Shown here: positions 45,297 to 56,193 of the stretch, one piece after another | Layout: every line of letters starts with the position of its first letter | Position numbering within the stretch: position 1 is the stretch's first letter | Assembly (NCBI GenBank): GCA_963665215.2 | Contig: CAXXWW010000017.1 | Location: 310,001-374,000, forward strand | Direction: 5' to 3' | DNA: 64,000 nucleotides | Source: G963665215 sp963665215 | Lineage (GTDB): Bacteria; Chloroflexota; Dehalococcoidia; Lucifugimonadales; CAUZJF01 | The notes under the pieces: generated by a model | Seen by the model: the letters and a program-made list of their open reading frames with translations, nothing else | Told to the model about the DNA's origin: nothing | The model's database searches: none | Translations under genes and position numbers: made by a program

Positions 45297-45496
45297 AGGT
45301 TGGAGCAATCGGGAAAGCGACTTGCCGACGGCACCAAGTCCAGGAAGAAGACGGGCCATGCCTGGTATGAAATACAGGATACCTGCGCTTACCACGAGGC
45401 ATTCGCTAAGGAGAAGCTGTTCTGGATGGACATGGCCCCTAGAGGCAGATTTGCTTACTCCGATGAGGAAATCTATTGCAACGACAAAGGCTTCAT
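45297..45496 (+). pseudogene. Type IIG restriction-methylase specificity-domain remnant
   Basis: The frame is open through the whole interval: RLADGTKSRKKTGHAWYEIQ, DTCAYHEAFAKEKLFWMDMA, then RGRFAYSDEEIYCNDKGFM. WYEIQDT.AY...F.K.K..W..MA...RFAY.......N.K.F corresponds to the TaqI/Eco57I-type C-terminal target-recognition region of adenine-specific methylases. Both sides are lost, to IS1182 on the left and IS256 copy 8 on the right. Confidence 0.75.
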
Positions 45497-45796
45497 GAGG
45501 TATCTTCAAAAAGTGTGTAAACAGTCAGGCGGTGTACCCTCTCTCTGAACAACACGGGCTCGAGGCCCAAGAGAGGAGATAGACCGCCCATGAGGAAGGA
45601 AAGCACTGAGAGTAGGTCGGAGTCAAGGCCGGAGTGGGAGCAGTTGGAGGATTGGGTGCGAAGCCAGGTCCAGAGGCTGATCCAGGAGTTGCTGGAGGAG
45701 GAGGTGACGGGGTTTCTGGGAAGGGCGAAGTCGGCGCTCAGATCCGACTCGGACAACGATACCGGCTATCGGAACGGATACGGCAGAGCCCGGAGG

Positions 45797-47525
45797 CTTA
45801 CCCCGAATCCACCGAAGGACACCGATGGACGGCGTGAGGAAAGCGGAAGGGGGGTGAGGGAGCTACAGGGGAAATAGCCTGGGTTCCATTTGGGGTAGGG
45901 AGGTCGGCGGACGGTCTTCATCGCCGCACAGGGGCCCCTATGGCCGTCTGCGGGAGCTGCGATGCGCGGGATGGCGAGAGAATACGCAGCAGGGAACTCT
46001 CTCGGACCGGGCTGGCACGAGTCTGCGGGGATCTTCGGTTGTCCGGTGGGTGGGTCGGTCGCCGACGGTGCCGTCAGGCCGGGAGTGGAATGGCTCGCAG
46101 CCGGGCCAAGGCGCGGCTGAACTTCTCAGCCCAAGGCCAGCGATCCGGAAGATGCAGGGTCAACCGGCGTGCCGAGCGGGTGAGCCGTCCGGCCAGGGAG
46201 AAGAACCGCCGCCGGAGGGTCTTGGTGGTGGCTATCCGCTCTCCCAGACCGATCCGCGCCGTCCAGCGGGCCAGGTTGTGGGCCATCGTCTGGACGGCCA
46301 GCCAGGCGCCGTTGGCGGCGAAGCGGCCCGAGGGGAGATGGTTCAGCCCGACGCCGTACTTGAGGTCGCGTATGGCATTCTCGATCTCGGCGTGGCGGCG
46401 ATGGTCAGCCTCCAGTTCGAGCAACTCCCCGTCCCGGTCGGTGATGAAGCCATGATAGCTGTATTTGGCGAAGAGGGCCAGTTGGGAACCGGGCGTCGGC
46501 TTCACCCGCCGGACGATGAGCCGTACCGGCGCGGCGTCCGCCTCGGCCTGGAAGGGGGTGCAGGTGGTCTCGGCCACATCGGCGGCGCCGTCCATCCAGT
46601 AAGGAATCGGCGTCCAGGCATCTTCGGGTATCGCCTCGATGAGATTGTGCAGGCTTTTGTGCTGGCGGATGGTGATGGAGAAGCGGACATCCATCTTGCG
46701 GCAGACGGATACCACGCCATGAGTGTAGAACCCGCTGTCGGCCCGTAGCGTGAGTCGTCCGTTGGCCCCGGCGTAGCGCACCCGTCCCACCGTCTCCCGC
46801 AGGAAGTGGGCGGCGCCGCGGGCGGTGTTGGCCCGGCCCTCGCGCAGCCGGGACATCAGCACGTCTCCGGTGCCGGCGGCGATGGCCAGCAGCGGGTGGT
46901 AGCCCCGCTTGCCGGTATAGCCGTGGTGGCGCGCTCCCTCCTTGGCCAGTCCGTAGGTCTCGCAGATGGTGGAGTCCAGGTCAATGGTCAGGGGCCCGTC
47001 GCCGGGTCCCGCCCCGGCCTGCCAAGCCCGGGCCAGCAACTCGCGGCTCACCCGGTCGAGTTGACGGACGTGGCCCCACCGGAAGCTGCGCAGGAAGGTG
47101 CCCAGGGTGGATGGCGCCTTCACCGTGCCGCCCAGGGTGCAGGCCGTCCCCCCGGTGCGCAACACATCGGCGTCGTCAATGCAGTCGCCCCCAGCCAGCG
47201 CAGACGCCACCAGCGTCATCATCTTGTCGCTCGTGTTCGCCCGCCCCGGGGCATCGCCCAGGTCGAGGCGCTGCCGGACGAGTTCGGGCAGGCCGAGGTG
47301 CCGCGCCAGGGTGGCCGGAAGGAGCAGCCCGGCATTGGCCACCAAGCGGCGGTCGTCGAAGGTGATTTGGATCCGGTCGGGGTGGTTGCGTGGCAGCATC
47401 TACTGGGTGCTCCTTTTCCGGGGCCGTTTTTTTGCTACAAAACCATTATCCCAGAAGCACAGGAGCACCTTCTTGCCGCCTCAGGACGCTAACCCGACGC
47501 CCTCCTTCGGTGGATTCGGGCTTAC
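45797..47525 (-). mobile_element. IS1380 element, copy 2, with 5-bp target duplication
   Basis: The element proper is 45802-47520 (1719 bp), identical ends to copy 1, flanked by CTTAC. It is nested in IS256 copy 8. Confidence 0.96.
46074..47399 (-). CDS. IS1380 family transposase
   Basis: 441 aa, differing from copy 1 at single positions only (GGTVKAPS instead of GGTLKAPS). The DDE residues are intact. The start follows the same AGGAGCACCCAGTAG. Confidence 0.95.
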   Translation of the reverse strand: MLPRNHPDRIQITFDDRRLVANAGLLLPATLARHLGLPELVRQRLDLGDAPGRANTSDKMMTLVASALAGGDCIDDADVLRTGGTACTLGGTVKAPSTLGTFLRSFRWGHVRQLDRVSRELLARAWQAGAGPGDGPLTIDLDSTICETYGLAKEGARHHGYTGKRGYHPLLAIAAGTGDVLMSRLREGRANTARGAAHFLRETVGRVRYAGANGRLTLRADSGFYTHGVVSVCRKMDVRFSITIRQHKSLHNLIEAIPEDAWTPIPYWMDGAADVAETTCTPFQAEADAAPVRLIVRRVKPTPGSQLALFAKYSYHGFITDRDGELLELEADHRRHAEIENAIRDLKYGVGLNHLPSGRFAANGAWLAVQTMAHNLARWTARIGLGERIATTKTLRRRFFSLAGRLTRSARRLTLHLPDRWPWAEKFSRALARLRAIPLPA

Positions 47526-48492
47526 GCTGAGTTCGGGAACGATACAGCTGAGGCGGCCGCGAGTCCGCGATACCGAGGAGCAGTTCGAGAGCCGGCTGCT
47601 GCCGCTGTTCGTCAACAGGACCAGGAAGGTTGCTGAGTTGATCCCCGAGCTGTACCTGCACGGTCTATCCGAAGGCGACTTCGATCTGGCTTTGCGGGGG
47701 CTGCTGGGAGAGGACGCACCGGTATCGGCGAGCACGGTGGCCCGGTTGAAGGATAAGTGGAACGATGAGCTTGCCCAATGGCGCAGCCGGCCCCTCGATG
47801 ACCTGGAAGTGGTCTACATGTGGGTGGATGGAGTCTACGTCAAGGCTGGTCTTGAGAAGGAGAAGGCGGCGGTACTGGTGGTGATGGCGGCCCTGAGCGA
47901 CGGGAGCAAGGTGGTGGTGAGCGCTGTTCCCGGATACAGGGAGTCCACAGAGAACTGGTCCGAGGTGCTCAGGGACATCAAGCGCCGGGGCTTGAGCTGC
48001 CCGAGGCTGGTGGTTGGAGACGGACACCTGGGCATCTGGGGAGCTCTGCGCAACGTCTATCCGCAGGCGGCAGAGCAACGCTGCTGGAACCACAAGATCG
48101 TAAACGTGCTCGCCAAGCTTCCAAAGCGACAACAGGACCAGGCCAAGCTCATGCTGCGTACTATCCCCTACGCGCCGACTCGGACAGAGGCTGAGCGGCT
48201 CAGGACGGTGTTCACCAGGTGGTGCGGCGACCATTCCTACGAGGCGGCCTCAGAGGCCTTGGAGCGGGACTGGGACCGCATGGTCACCTTCTATGACTTC
48301 CCAAAGGAACACTGGGGGCACCTTCGCACGACGAACCCGGTAGAATCACCCTTCGCGGCCCTCAGGCTTCGGACCGATGCCGCCAAGCGCTACAAGAGGG
48401 TCGATCGGGCGATAGCGGTGATCTGGAAAATGTTGATGGTCGCCGAACAGCGCTTCAGGCGTCTGAAGGCCCCTGAGTTGATCGAAGACGTC

Positions 48493-48633
48493 GTACATCG
48501 TTTCTGAGATTTCGTCTGCGGCCCAGCTCTGGTGGCTGCCCGGCAGCACCAGCGTTGCCGCGAAGAGGACGATGAGCACTGCGGCGGCGATCAGGGTCCG
48601 TCTTGGTATTGGAGTGGTGATGGACCTTTGCAT
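48493..48633 (-). pseudogene. Start of a secreted protein gene, cut by IS256 copy 8
   Basis: ATG at 48633 lies four bases after GGAGGT. The frame reads MQRSITTPIPRRTLIAAAVL, continues IVLFAATLVLPGSHQSWA (signal peptide, cleavage likely after SWA) and ADEISETMYD, then enters the truncated transposase. The rest of the gene is gone. The direction matches the giant gene upstream on the same strand. Confidence 0.65.
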
Positions 48634-48829
48634 TTGCACCTCCGTTGGTTTTCTGACTCACCGGTCGAATTGGATTCCGGCCTCCAGCCTCAGCTCCTAT
48701 GGGATGGTTACCGGTTTGAAGCGTGTTCTTCTGCTTGCTCCCGCGCTGTTGGTGGCATAGGGCCGGTACAGCCGCTGTCTACCGCCGGGGCTGTCCGTTC
48801 GGCCCGGAAATCTCTATTCAGCGACGTGA

Positions 48830-51800
48830 CTACTGCCCCGGACCGCTAACGGTTAACTCCAGCCGGGTGGAGAGCTTCCTGCCGTCCCCGGTACAGATTG
48901 CCCCATCGGAGACGCAGTTCTGGGTTACAGGCAGGACAACGGCCACATCCCCGTTGGAGTCCGGTTCTACCGTGATCAGCCATCGGATGTTGCTGGGCTT
49001 GTCCAGCCGTTGGGCCTTGAGGACTTCACCCCCCGACACAGTGAATGCCAAGTCTCTGAGAGTCTTGTAGCTCAGGGGGAACTCCTCGCTGAACCGGATC
49101 TCGAAGGTGAAGGCATCCGTCCCGTTGTGGCTCTCCGTGGTGGCTTCCAGGCTAACGGTCAGCGGCGTTTCCCCCTCGGTGGTTTCCTCCGGCTCGCCGT
49201 TCTCTTCTGATTCTGCGGTCTCATCGGTGTCGTTGAAGACCTCGGTGGAATTGAACCCTGCCGCCGCGTTGCCCACCAAGTCCCTGGTCCGGGCGGTGGC
49301 AGCGTCCGAAGGCGGCGTGTAGCTGACGACCACGACGTCCTCGGACGTAGCCGCCGAAACCAGCGTCAACACCACCGTGTCGCCGTCCACCGAAACGCTC
49401 TCCACCGCCCGCTTGGCTTCTTCATCTAGCCAGGTCGTGTCATCGCACGTGCAGGCCACCCTCACATCGAAGGAATCCGTCGGCGGCGCAGACCCCTCGT
49501 CCAGGGCCTCGTCGTACAACACTTTCAGGGTCGCTCCGTCCACCCTGGGTCTTACCATTTCCGGCGCCTTGGTCTCCCGGGGAGTGCCGGTCTGCTCAAC
49601 CGAGGGCGGGCTGTCACCCACGCCGTTGGTGGCCAGGACCCGCACGCTGTACTCCACTCCGTCGGTCAGTCCCGTAATGGTGTGGATGGTTCCGGACGCG
49701 GTCGCCTCGGAAACGTCCGCCGGCGTGTCCCAGCTGTCTGCGCTCTCCTTCCACTGCACCTTGTAGCCGGTAATGTCGGAGCCGCCGTCGCTGGCCGGGG
49801 CTTCCCAGTAAACGTCCAGCGCTCCGGCGTCGTGAGGGAAGGCGTTCAGGTGCCCGGGGACGCCCGGATTCGTTGCCGCCACCGTATCGGTATCCGCGCT
49901 GGTCAGGGACTCCTGGTTGTCAGCATCGTCGGTGAATGTCACCCGTACCTTGATGGTCTTGCCTACGTCGCTGACCGGCGGCGTGTAGGCCGAGTCCGTT
50001 GCATCCTCGATGTCCGCGTCGGTGGTTCCGTCGTTGGCAATCCACTGGTAGCTGTAGGAAACATTGCCCAGCCCGTCCTCGTCGGCGATGGCCGAGGTGT
50101 CCACCGTCAGCGTCTGCCCCACCCGGGCAGTGCCAGTGATGACGGGCAGGCCAGTGGCTGGAGCGCCATCGTCTGGCGCGGCCAGTCTGACGGCGACCTC
50201 TTCCCCCTCCGGCAAGTCCAGTCCCCGGTCGTTCCACTGGAACTGGATGATGGAGTCCCCCTCCAGGGTCGATGCGTCGGTAGAGGCGAATTCGTCCCTC
50301 CCCACCACTAGGACAAAGTCGGCAGTCAGTTTTGGCATCACTGAGAGAATCAGCTTGCCGTTCAGAACCCCCAGGGCCTTGACGGTGTAGCTGGCGTCGT
50401 CCAACGTGATGGTGTCGGACGAGAGAGCACCCAAGGTGTTGTTCTCCTCGCCCTGGGCGAACGAGGAATAACCGGCGAAATCCTCTCCGACCCCCACCGT
50501 CAAGGTCGCGGACCATATTGCTTCCCCCTCCGGTGTTTCACCGCCATGGCCTGGGGCGTTGGGAACGCCAAATACCCAGGGGCGGGCCTGTTTGATGGAC
50601 AGAACATCGTCGCTGGTGATCTTGAACTCGATCTCCATTGCGAAGGGTTCGTCGGGTCCGGGGTTGTACAGATCCTCGAAATGGTCATGGATATCCTGGA
50701 GATGCCGGCGCAACTGGTCAATTTGAGCATCGCTCATGAGGAGTTGTCCTCGCGGCACCTGGTTGGAGGTCACCAGGGTGGTGTATGAACCGGACAGGTC
50801 CAACAGGATTTCCTCGGGCACCGAGTGTGCGTCGGGATTGGTGACCAGGTCCTCACCCAGCTGCGTGTTGACGTAGTAGCTCCCGCCCGTTTCGTAGATA
50901 GGGTCGAAGCTGACGGCCACGCCGTTGGCCAGCTCGTCCGAGTAGTTGGGATGGACCAGCACCCCCATCGCCGTCGCGAGGTGGTCGATGCGGTGGAACT
51001 CGCGTTCAGTGAAGGCCCGGAAGTTCCACAGGCTGGCCCACACTCCTTTGATGGACTTGTCGATGCCGTCCTCCTCCGTCTCCTCCGGGTCCTGGGTCTT
51101 GGAGTCGTGCAGCCCAGCGCCGCTGAAGCCGGGCAGATCCTCGTTGTTGGTGCTGGACCGGTAGCGCAGCGATTGCCCTTCAGGGTAGGTGGCGTGCATC
51201 TCTTCCAGCGCGTCGATGATCCAGTCGGGCGTCTCCCCCTTCTTGATCTTCTTGCGGAGTTTCTTGAGTTCTTTCTCCTGGGTGTCATAGTCCGACTGGA
51301 AATCCGGGTCTTCCAGCATCTCTTCGATATCGTCATAGAACCCGTTATGCTTCATGAACTCGTCGTAGAAGTAGAAGGGCACCGCGAACCCGTCGGGGAC
51401 GGTTCCGTCGGGAAAACCCAGCGTCCGCAGCACGGCCACGTTGGCCGCCTTGACGCCGAACGCATTCCAGTCGTCGAAGCCGATGTCGTCCAGGTCGGTG
51501 ATCTGGGTGACTGTGAGGTCCCGTTCCGGCGTCTGGGTTCCGGGAGGGCGCGAAGCGGCGAAGTAGGCCTCGACTTCGGCGGGAGTGGCGGCGCGGATGG
51601 AGTAGCCGTCCGCCGTGACGCTGTAGTGGACGTATCTGCCGATGAGATCATCGATGTCGCTGTCGTCGAGGACGTCGCGAATGAAGGCGTTGGGGACACC
51701 GTCCTGGACGGCCCGCAGGTTGACGTGGGAAAGCGGTGTCTGGGGTACGGTGGTGATGAGGCCGGCGACCCGGGAAAGCTCGTTGGGGATAGTCTCGTAG

Positions 51801-54800
51801 ATCACCACGTCGCGCGGGTCGGGGCGTTCCTCCAGCGACATGAGCCTGAGGAAACCGTACCCTTCCCCAACGTTGAGGGGGAGGAATGGAACATCTGGCA
51901 GGATGTCCTCTCTCAACACCACATTGATCCGGGAATCATCGTAGAGGGCCCGTTCTCTGTGATAGAGCGGCAGGGCTCTCCTCGGCATCGGGTAATAGGC
52001 AAGGTTGTCATCAAGCAGGGGCATGCTGGCCGCCAAAACCTCATACGAACGGGCCACATAGTCGAAGGGGTATACATCCATAGGCTGGAACTGGTAGCGG
52101 TAGACGCCCAGGGAACCATCGGAAGCAACCACATTGGGGTGGTATATGATCTCGCCGCCCATGTACCCCTGTCCCCAGAGTGGGTCGTCCCAGAGACCAA
52201 TTGCATCCCCGAAATCGGGATGTAATCGGTGGGTCTCGGTGTTCATGAAATAGATACTCATGTTGTCGGTAGCCACGCCGATAATGTAGAACTTGACAAA
52301 CTCCAGGTCCTGGAGACGGGGGTGATTGGGAACGTTTCTGCCCTTGTAGGAAAGCGCCTCAAATGTCTCACGGTCGGGAATGGCCACTGCGCCATCTCGA
52401 AAAGGAACCGCCCGAGCGGGGTTCAGCGGGTTCATCCCCACCGGGTCCCCCAATTCGGTAATGTCGTCGATGCAGTCGTTATCTAGGTCGGCCGGGTCGG
52501 CGATGAGGAACTTTTCCACCCGGTAATGCTCCTTCGGGAGTGGGGACAGCTGCTCAGTCAGCGTTGTTGTGCCATCTTCGCCCAGGGTCACCGAGACCGG
52601 GAACTCTCGATCGGAGTCCAGGGCGGGCCGCACGTAGAGCACGAAATATTCCTCGGTGGTGGACTCGACGATAGCGGGAACGGCTTGTACCTCTACCGCC
52701 GTTGCCGCCGGGGCATGCTCGCCAACCGTACACGCCACGACTGATACGTTGACGGTCCTCTGACTGGTCAGCGCCTCCAGGCTGCCTCTGTCGTCATAGA
52801 ACGACACCCGCACGCTAATGGTCTTGCCAAAGTCAGCCGTAACCAGGGTGTAGGTCGAAGCCGTGGCTCCTTCGATGTCGGAGGAATTGCTCCCGAAGTG
52901 GCTGCGGACCCACTGGAATCTGAACGCGTCATCGTCGAGCCCGTCGGGGTCGGCGATCCCGGACACGACCGCCGTCAGCGATTCGCCGACTTCGACGGCG
53001 CCGCTGATGACGGGCGCGCCGGTCGCGGCACGGTTGGCGCTCACCCTGAGAATCCTGTCGCTGCCGGGTCTGTTGGAGGTGGCGATGTACAGAGCCCCGT
53101 CGGGGCCGAGCACCGGGGTCCGCAGCCGGCCGTGGCTGCCGTCGAGCTCCGGAACGACGATCTGACCCGCGAAATCGCCCTGTTCGGTGAACTCGAAGAC
53201 ACGAAGCGACTTCGTCTTGAGCGTGGCCACCGCGAGTCGCCCTTCCCACTCCCCCCATTGGGGGCCATCCAGGAAAACGCCCCCGCTGGTTGCCAGGGTG
53301 GGGAATCCCGAAGACCATCTGGCCTGGCGGGCAGATGGGAACTTCGCCAGGTCGGTCATGGGGACGCCGGCCTCGTCGGAATAGTCGTAGAAGACCAACG
53401 TGCCGTCGTCCGGGATCGGGTCCCAGCCGTAGTTGCCCCCTGGTGCGAGCAGATTGATCTCGTCGTCGTGTTTCGGGCCGTGCTCCACCAGCCACATCTG
53501 ATCCGTGCCCGGGCGCAGAGCCAGGCCCTGGGGGTTGCGGAAGCCGTAGGCGTACACCGGCGAGGAGGCGCCGAACGGATTGCCGGGCGCCCCGGCGCCC
53601 GTCCGCGGGTCGACGCGGAGGACCTTGCCGCCCAAGGACGTCAGGTCCTGCGCGCCCGTTACCACCCGCCCGTCGCCGGTCGCGATCCATAGATATCCCT
53701 CCGGACCGAAAAGCAGCCGGCCTCCCGAGTGCCAAGGGCCCGGACCGATCGGCATGCCCTTTACCAGGGGATCGACGACGCGCGTGGCTTCGTCGTAGTC
53801 CGCGTCGATCGTCCAGGCGATCACCTGCATCTCGCGTCCGGCGTGCCCCTGGAGCGTGTAGAACCGCCGGTTGGTCGAAAAGTCCGGGTCCACGGCCAAC
53901 GCCTGCAGACCGGCGAACCCGTCGACGAACAGATCTCCGAGATCCGCGGCGACCCGCTTGACGGTGCCGTCGGTCAGCCTCGCGTTCAGCACGCCGGCGC
54001 GCTGGGTGAACAGCATCGTCCCGTCGGGGGTGAAATCAATGCCCCAGGGGTGGGACAGGCCCGTGACTATTTCCGTCACCGTCAGTTCCGGACCCGATTC
54101 GCGGGTGCCCACGACGGCGGGCGAAACAGCTTCCGCGGACTTGCCGGGGCCGTGCCCGTCGGTGTACGACGCCTCGGCCTTGAGCAGCATCCCTTCGTCT
54201 TCTTCAGTTGGAACGTAGCTGTCTCCGTCGTCGTAGGCCTCGACGCCGGTCCAGGCGGTTCCGTCGGAGGACCTGGCCCAGCTCCACGAAACCGCGCCCG
54301 AAGACGCCGCAGGGCCCGAGCCGCCGCCCTCGAGGCCGTCGGGATCGCTCAGCGCGGCGCTGACCACCGTCCCGACCCTCGGCCGCGCCGGAAAGAGCGA
54401 AACGGTTCCGGGCCGGTCCGCCGCCTTCAAAGCCTCGACCGACGGCGTGGCCTCGCTGGTCAGCGTTTCATAATTGCCACGGTCGTCGACGAACGCCACC
54501 CGCACCTTGATCCGCTGGCCCAGATCCTCGGCGACGAGCGTGTAGGTGGGCGAGCCGGTCCCGATGTTCGTCTCGGTCGCGCCGTCGACCCGCATCCACC
54601 GGTACGAGTAGGCCGCCCGGGTCAGCCCGTCGTCGTCCGACACGTCGGAGACCGCCGCGGCGAGCGTCCGCTTCACCTGCGGCGCGCCCGTGACCGTCGC
54701 CTCGCCGGCAGCCGGGTTGTTGATGAAGGAGCCTCTCGCCTCGATCTTGTAGGAAAACGCGTCGGAGGCCCATCCCTGAGCAGCGGCCTGAGGAGAATAT

Positions 54801-56193
54801 GTCGCGCTTCCGTCCGCGATGGACCACCCCTCCGCGGCTCCTGTATCTTCGGAGCCGCTCGCCGTTCCACTGACGGCGATGGTGCCGGAACCGGTGACGC
54901 GGACCCTTTCGACGACCACGAAGTAGGTCGTCTCTTTCACGAGAGCCGGGCAGGTCGTCCCCGAGGCCGGAGCGGCGAAGGTGTTCACGCTCCGCTCGGA
55001 CAGGCTCGCCGGGGCGATCAGCGTGCAGAGATCGTCGCCCGGGACGCCGCCGCCGTCCGCGTTGAGCGTCACCTCGAGGTCGGACGACGTGTCCGAAACT
55101 TCGCCGAACTCAATCCCTACGGACGCCAGCGCGTACCCGGCTTTGTTGGTCCCGGTGGTGAACGCCTGGGCCCTCTTCGCGCCGGCCGAGCCCAGGTCAT
55201 GGCCGGCGTCGCCGGACTGCCCCGTGTTGCCGACTAGCGCGGCGGCGGTCTCCGCGTCTTCGACGAACGGCCGAACGACACCGCCGACGCCATGATAGGT
55301 GTAGATCATGGCATCGTCGGCGTCGACGACGTAGAAGGTCTCCCCGTCCGACCAGATGCCGTAGGCGTGGTCGTTGTCCTCGTGGAGCGGAAAGTCATAC
55401 CCCGCCTCGGTTCCGTCGGACAGTTTCACGCTCCGCACCGCGGAGTCGTTCGAGCCGAACCTGACGCCCCACATCGTCCGACCGTCGGTGAAGAGGCCGG
55501 TCAGCTGGCCCGTGCCGGGCATCGTCAGCTTCCGGGACGTGTCCGGCCTCCCGTATTCGTCCTCCGGCGTCTCCGGGTCGTCGACCGGACGGAAGGCGTG
55601 CGCGTGCGACGTGGTGTCGGTGATCCACATGTGCCGGCCGTCGGTCGCCATGCCGCGCACGATCCACACTCCCCCCGCGACGTTCAAGCCTCCATAGACG
55701 AAGTCCCTGCCCTCCGCGCGCGTGAGATCCGTCAAGTCGTAGCCGAAGACGTCCCGGCTGGCGCCGTAAAGGGACTGTTCGGCGACGTACAGGCGAGCGC
55801 CGTGGCCGGTGACGTAGAAGTCCTCCTGGCCCAGGGCTGGAACATCCATGCCAGGGTCGCGGGTGCCGTACTCGCTGGCCTCGGTGCCGGGGTCGTCCCA
55901 AAGCTTGTAGGCGAACACCTTGGCAGCGGCATCGTCGCCCACCCAAAGCGTCTCGCCGTCCGACCATATGCTCTTCGGGTCCGCGTTCTCCGGATGCAGA
56001 GCAAAATCTTCGTCCTGGATCCATTCCCTTTGAACCAATGGTCTGCCGATCCACAAATGCATGTCACTGCCGCGGTCGGGGCGGATTCCCGACGTGGAAC
56101 CTCCTGCAGGCACCAGAAAAGCAACAGAGTCGATTTCTACGGTGACGGGATGATGCCCGTGCGGACGAACCTCGACAACGTCCGAATATGCAC
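48830..56193 (-). CDS. Giant extracellular protein: propeller, sugar-dehydrogenase and PEP-synthase-like domains
   Basis: From GTG 56113 it is 2427 aa, but the frame is open 26 codons further, up to IS256 copy 9, and no signal peptide is visible, so the N-terminus is probably lost. Order of domains: WSDG-type propeller (20-280), Ig-like modules, PQQ-sugar-dehydrogenase-like propeller (675-1030; GLSHPWGIDFTPDG, GPEGYLWIATGDG), Ig-like, a Ca-binding type-3-like stretch (DLDNDCIDDITELGDPVGMN), a swivelling phosphohistidine-like domain (RVAGLITTVPQTPLSHVNLR, His1463), a PPDK/PEP-synthase ATP-grasp-like domain (1550-1850; SLRYRSSTNNEDLPGFSGAG, QARPW), then Ig-like, FnIII, a SwmB-like module and an unassigned C-terminus. 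Phosphotransfer domains beside surface modules are unusual. Confidence 0.85.

Larger units (their letters stand above)
45497..48492 (+). mobile_element. IS256-type element, copy 8 (split by IS1380, 3' end lost)
   Basis: The left part (45497-45801) and right part (47521-48492) together make 1272 of 1368 bases after removal of IS1380 and its CTTAC duplication. The last 96 bases, with the right inverted repeat, are missing. The sequence jumps from GAAGACGTC into the start of another gene. Confidence 0.95.
45590..48492 (+). pseudogene. IS256-type transposase, split by IS1380
   Basis: Codons 1-70 precede the IS1380 element and codons ~71-388 follow it (LTLSSGTIQLRRPRVRDTEE to ...PELIEDV). The N-terminal part has TGFLG and SDSDNDTGY, a combination not found in any intact copy. 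Confidence 0.94.

Noticed and set aside
39350..45300. Inversion of the defence segment between the two IS1182 copies
   Set aside because: ACCT beside one copy and AGGT beside the other would form a matching duplication after re-inversion, but this would join the middle of the AIPR gene to the middle of a methylase gene in a different frame, so four matching bases are more likely chance.
47098..48507. Continuous 469-codon frame across IS1380 and IS256
   Set aside because: Its first part is antisense to the IS1380 transposase; only the IS256 part is real coding sequence.
50825..52225. 466-codon plus-strand frame over the giant gene
   Set aside because: Opposite-strand shadow in GC-rich sequence; the minus strand has recognisable domains throughout.
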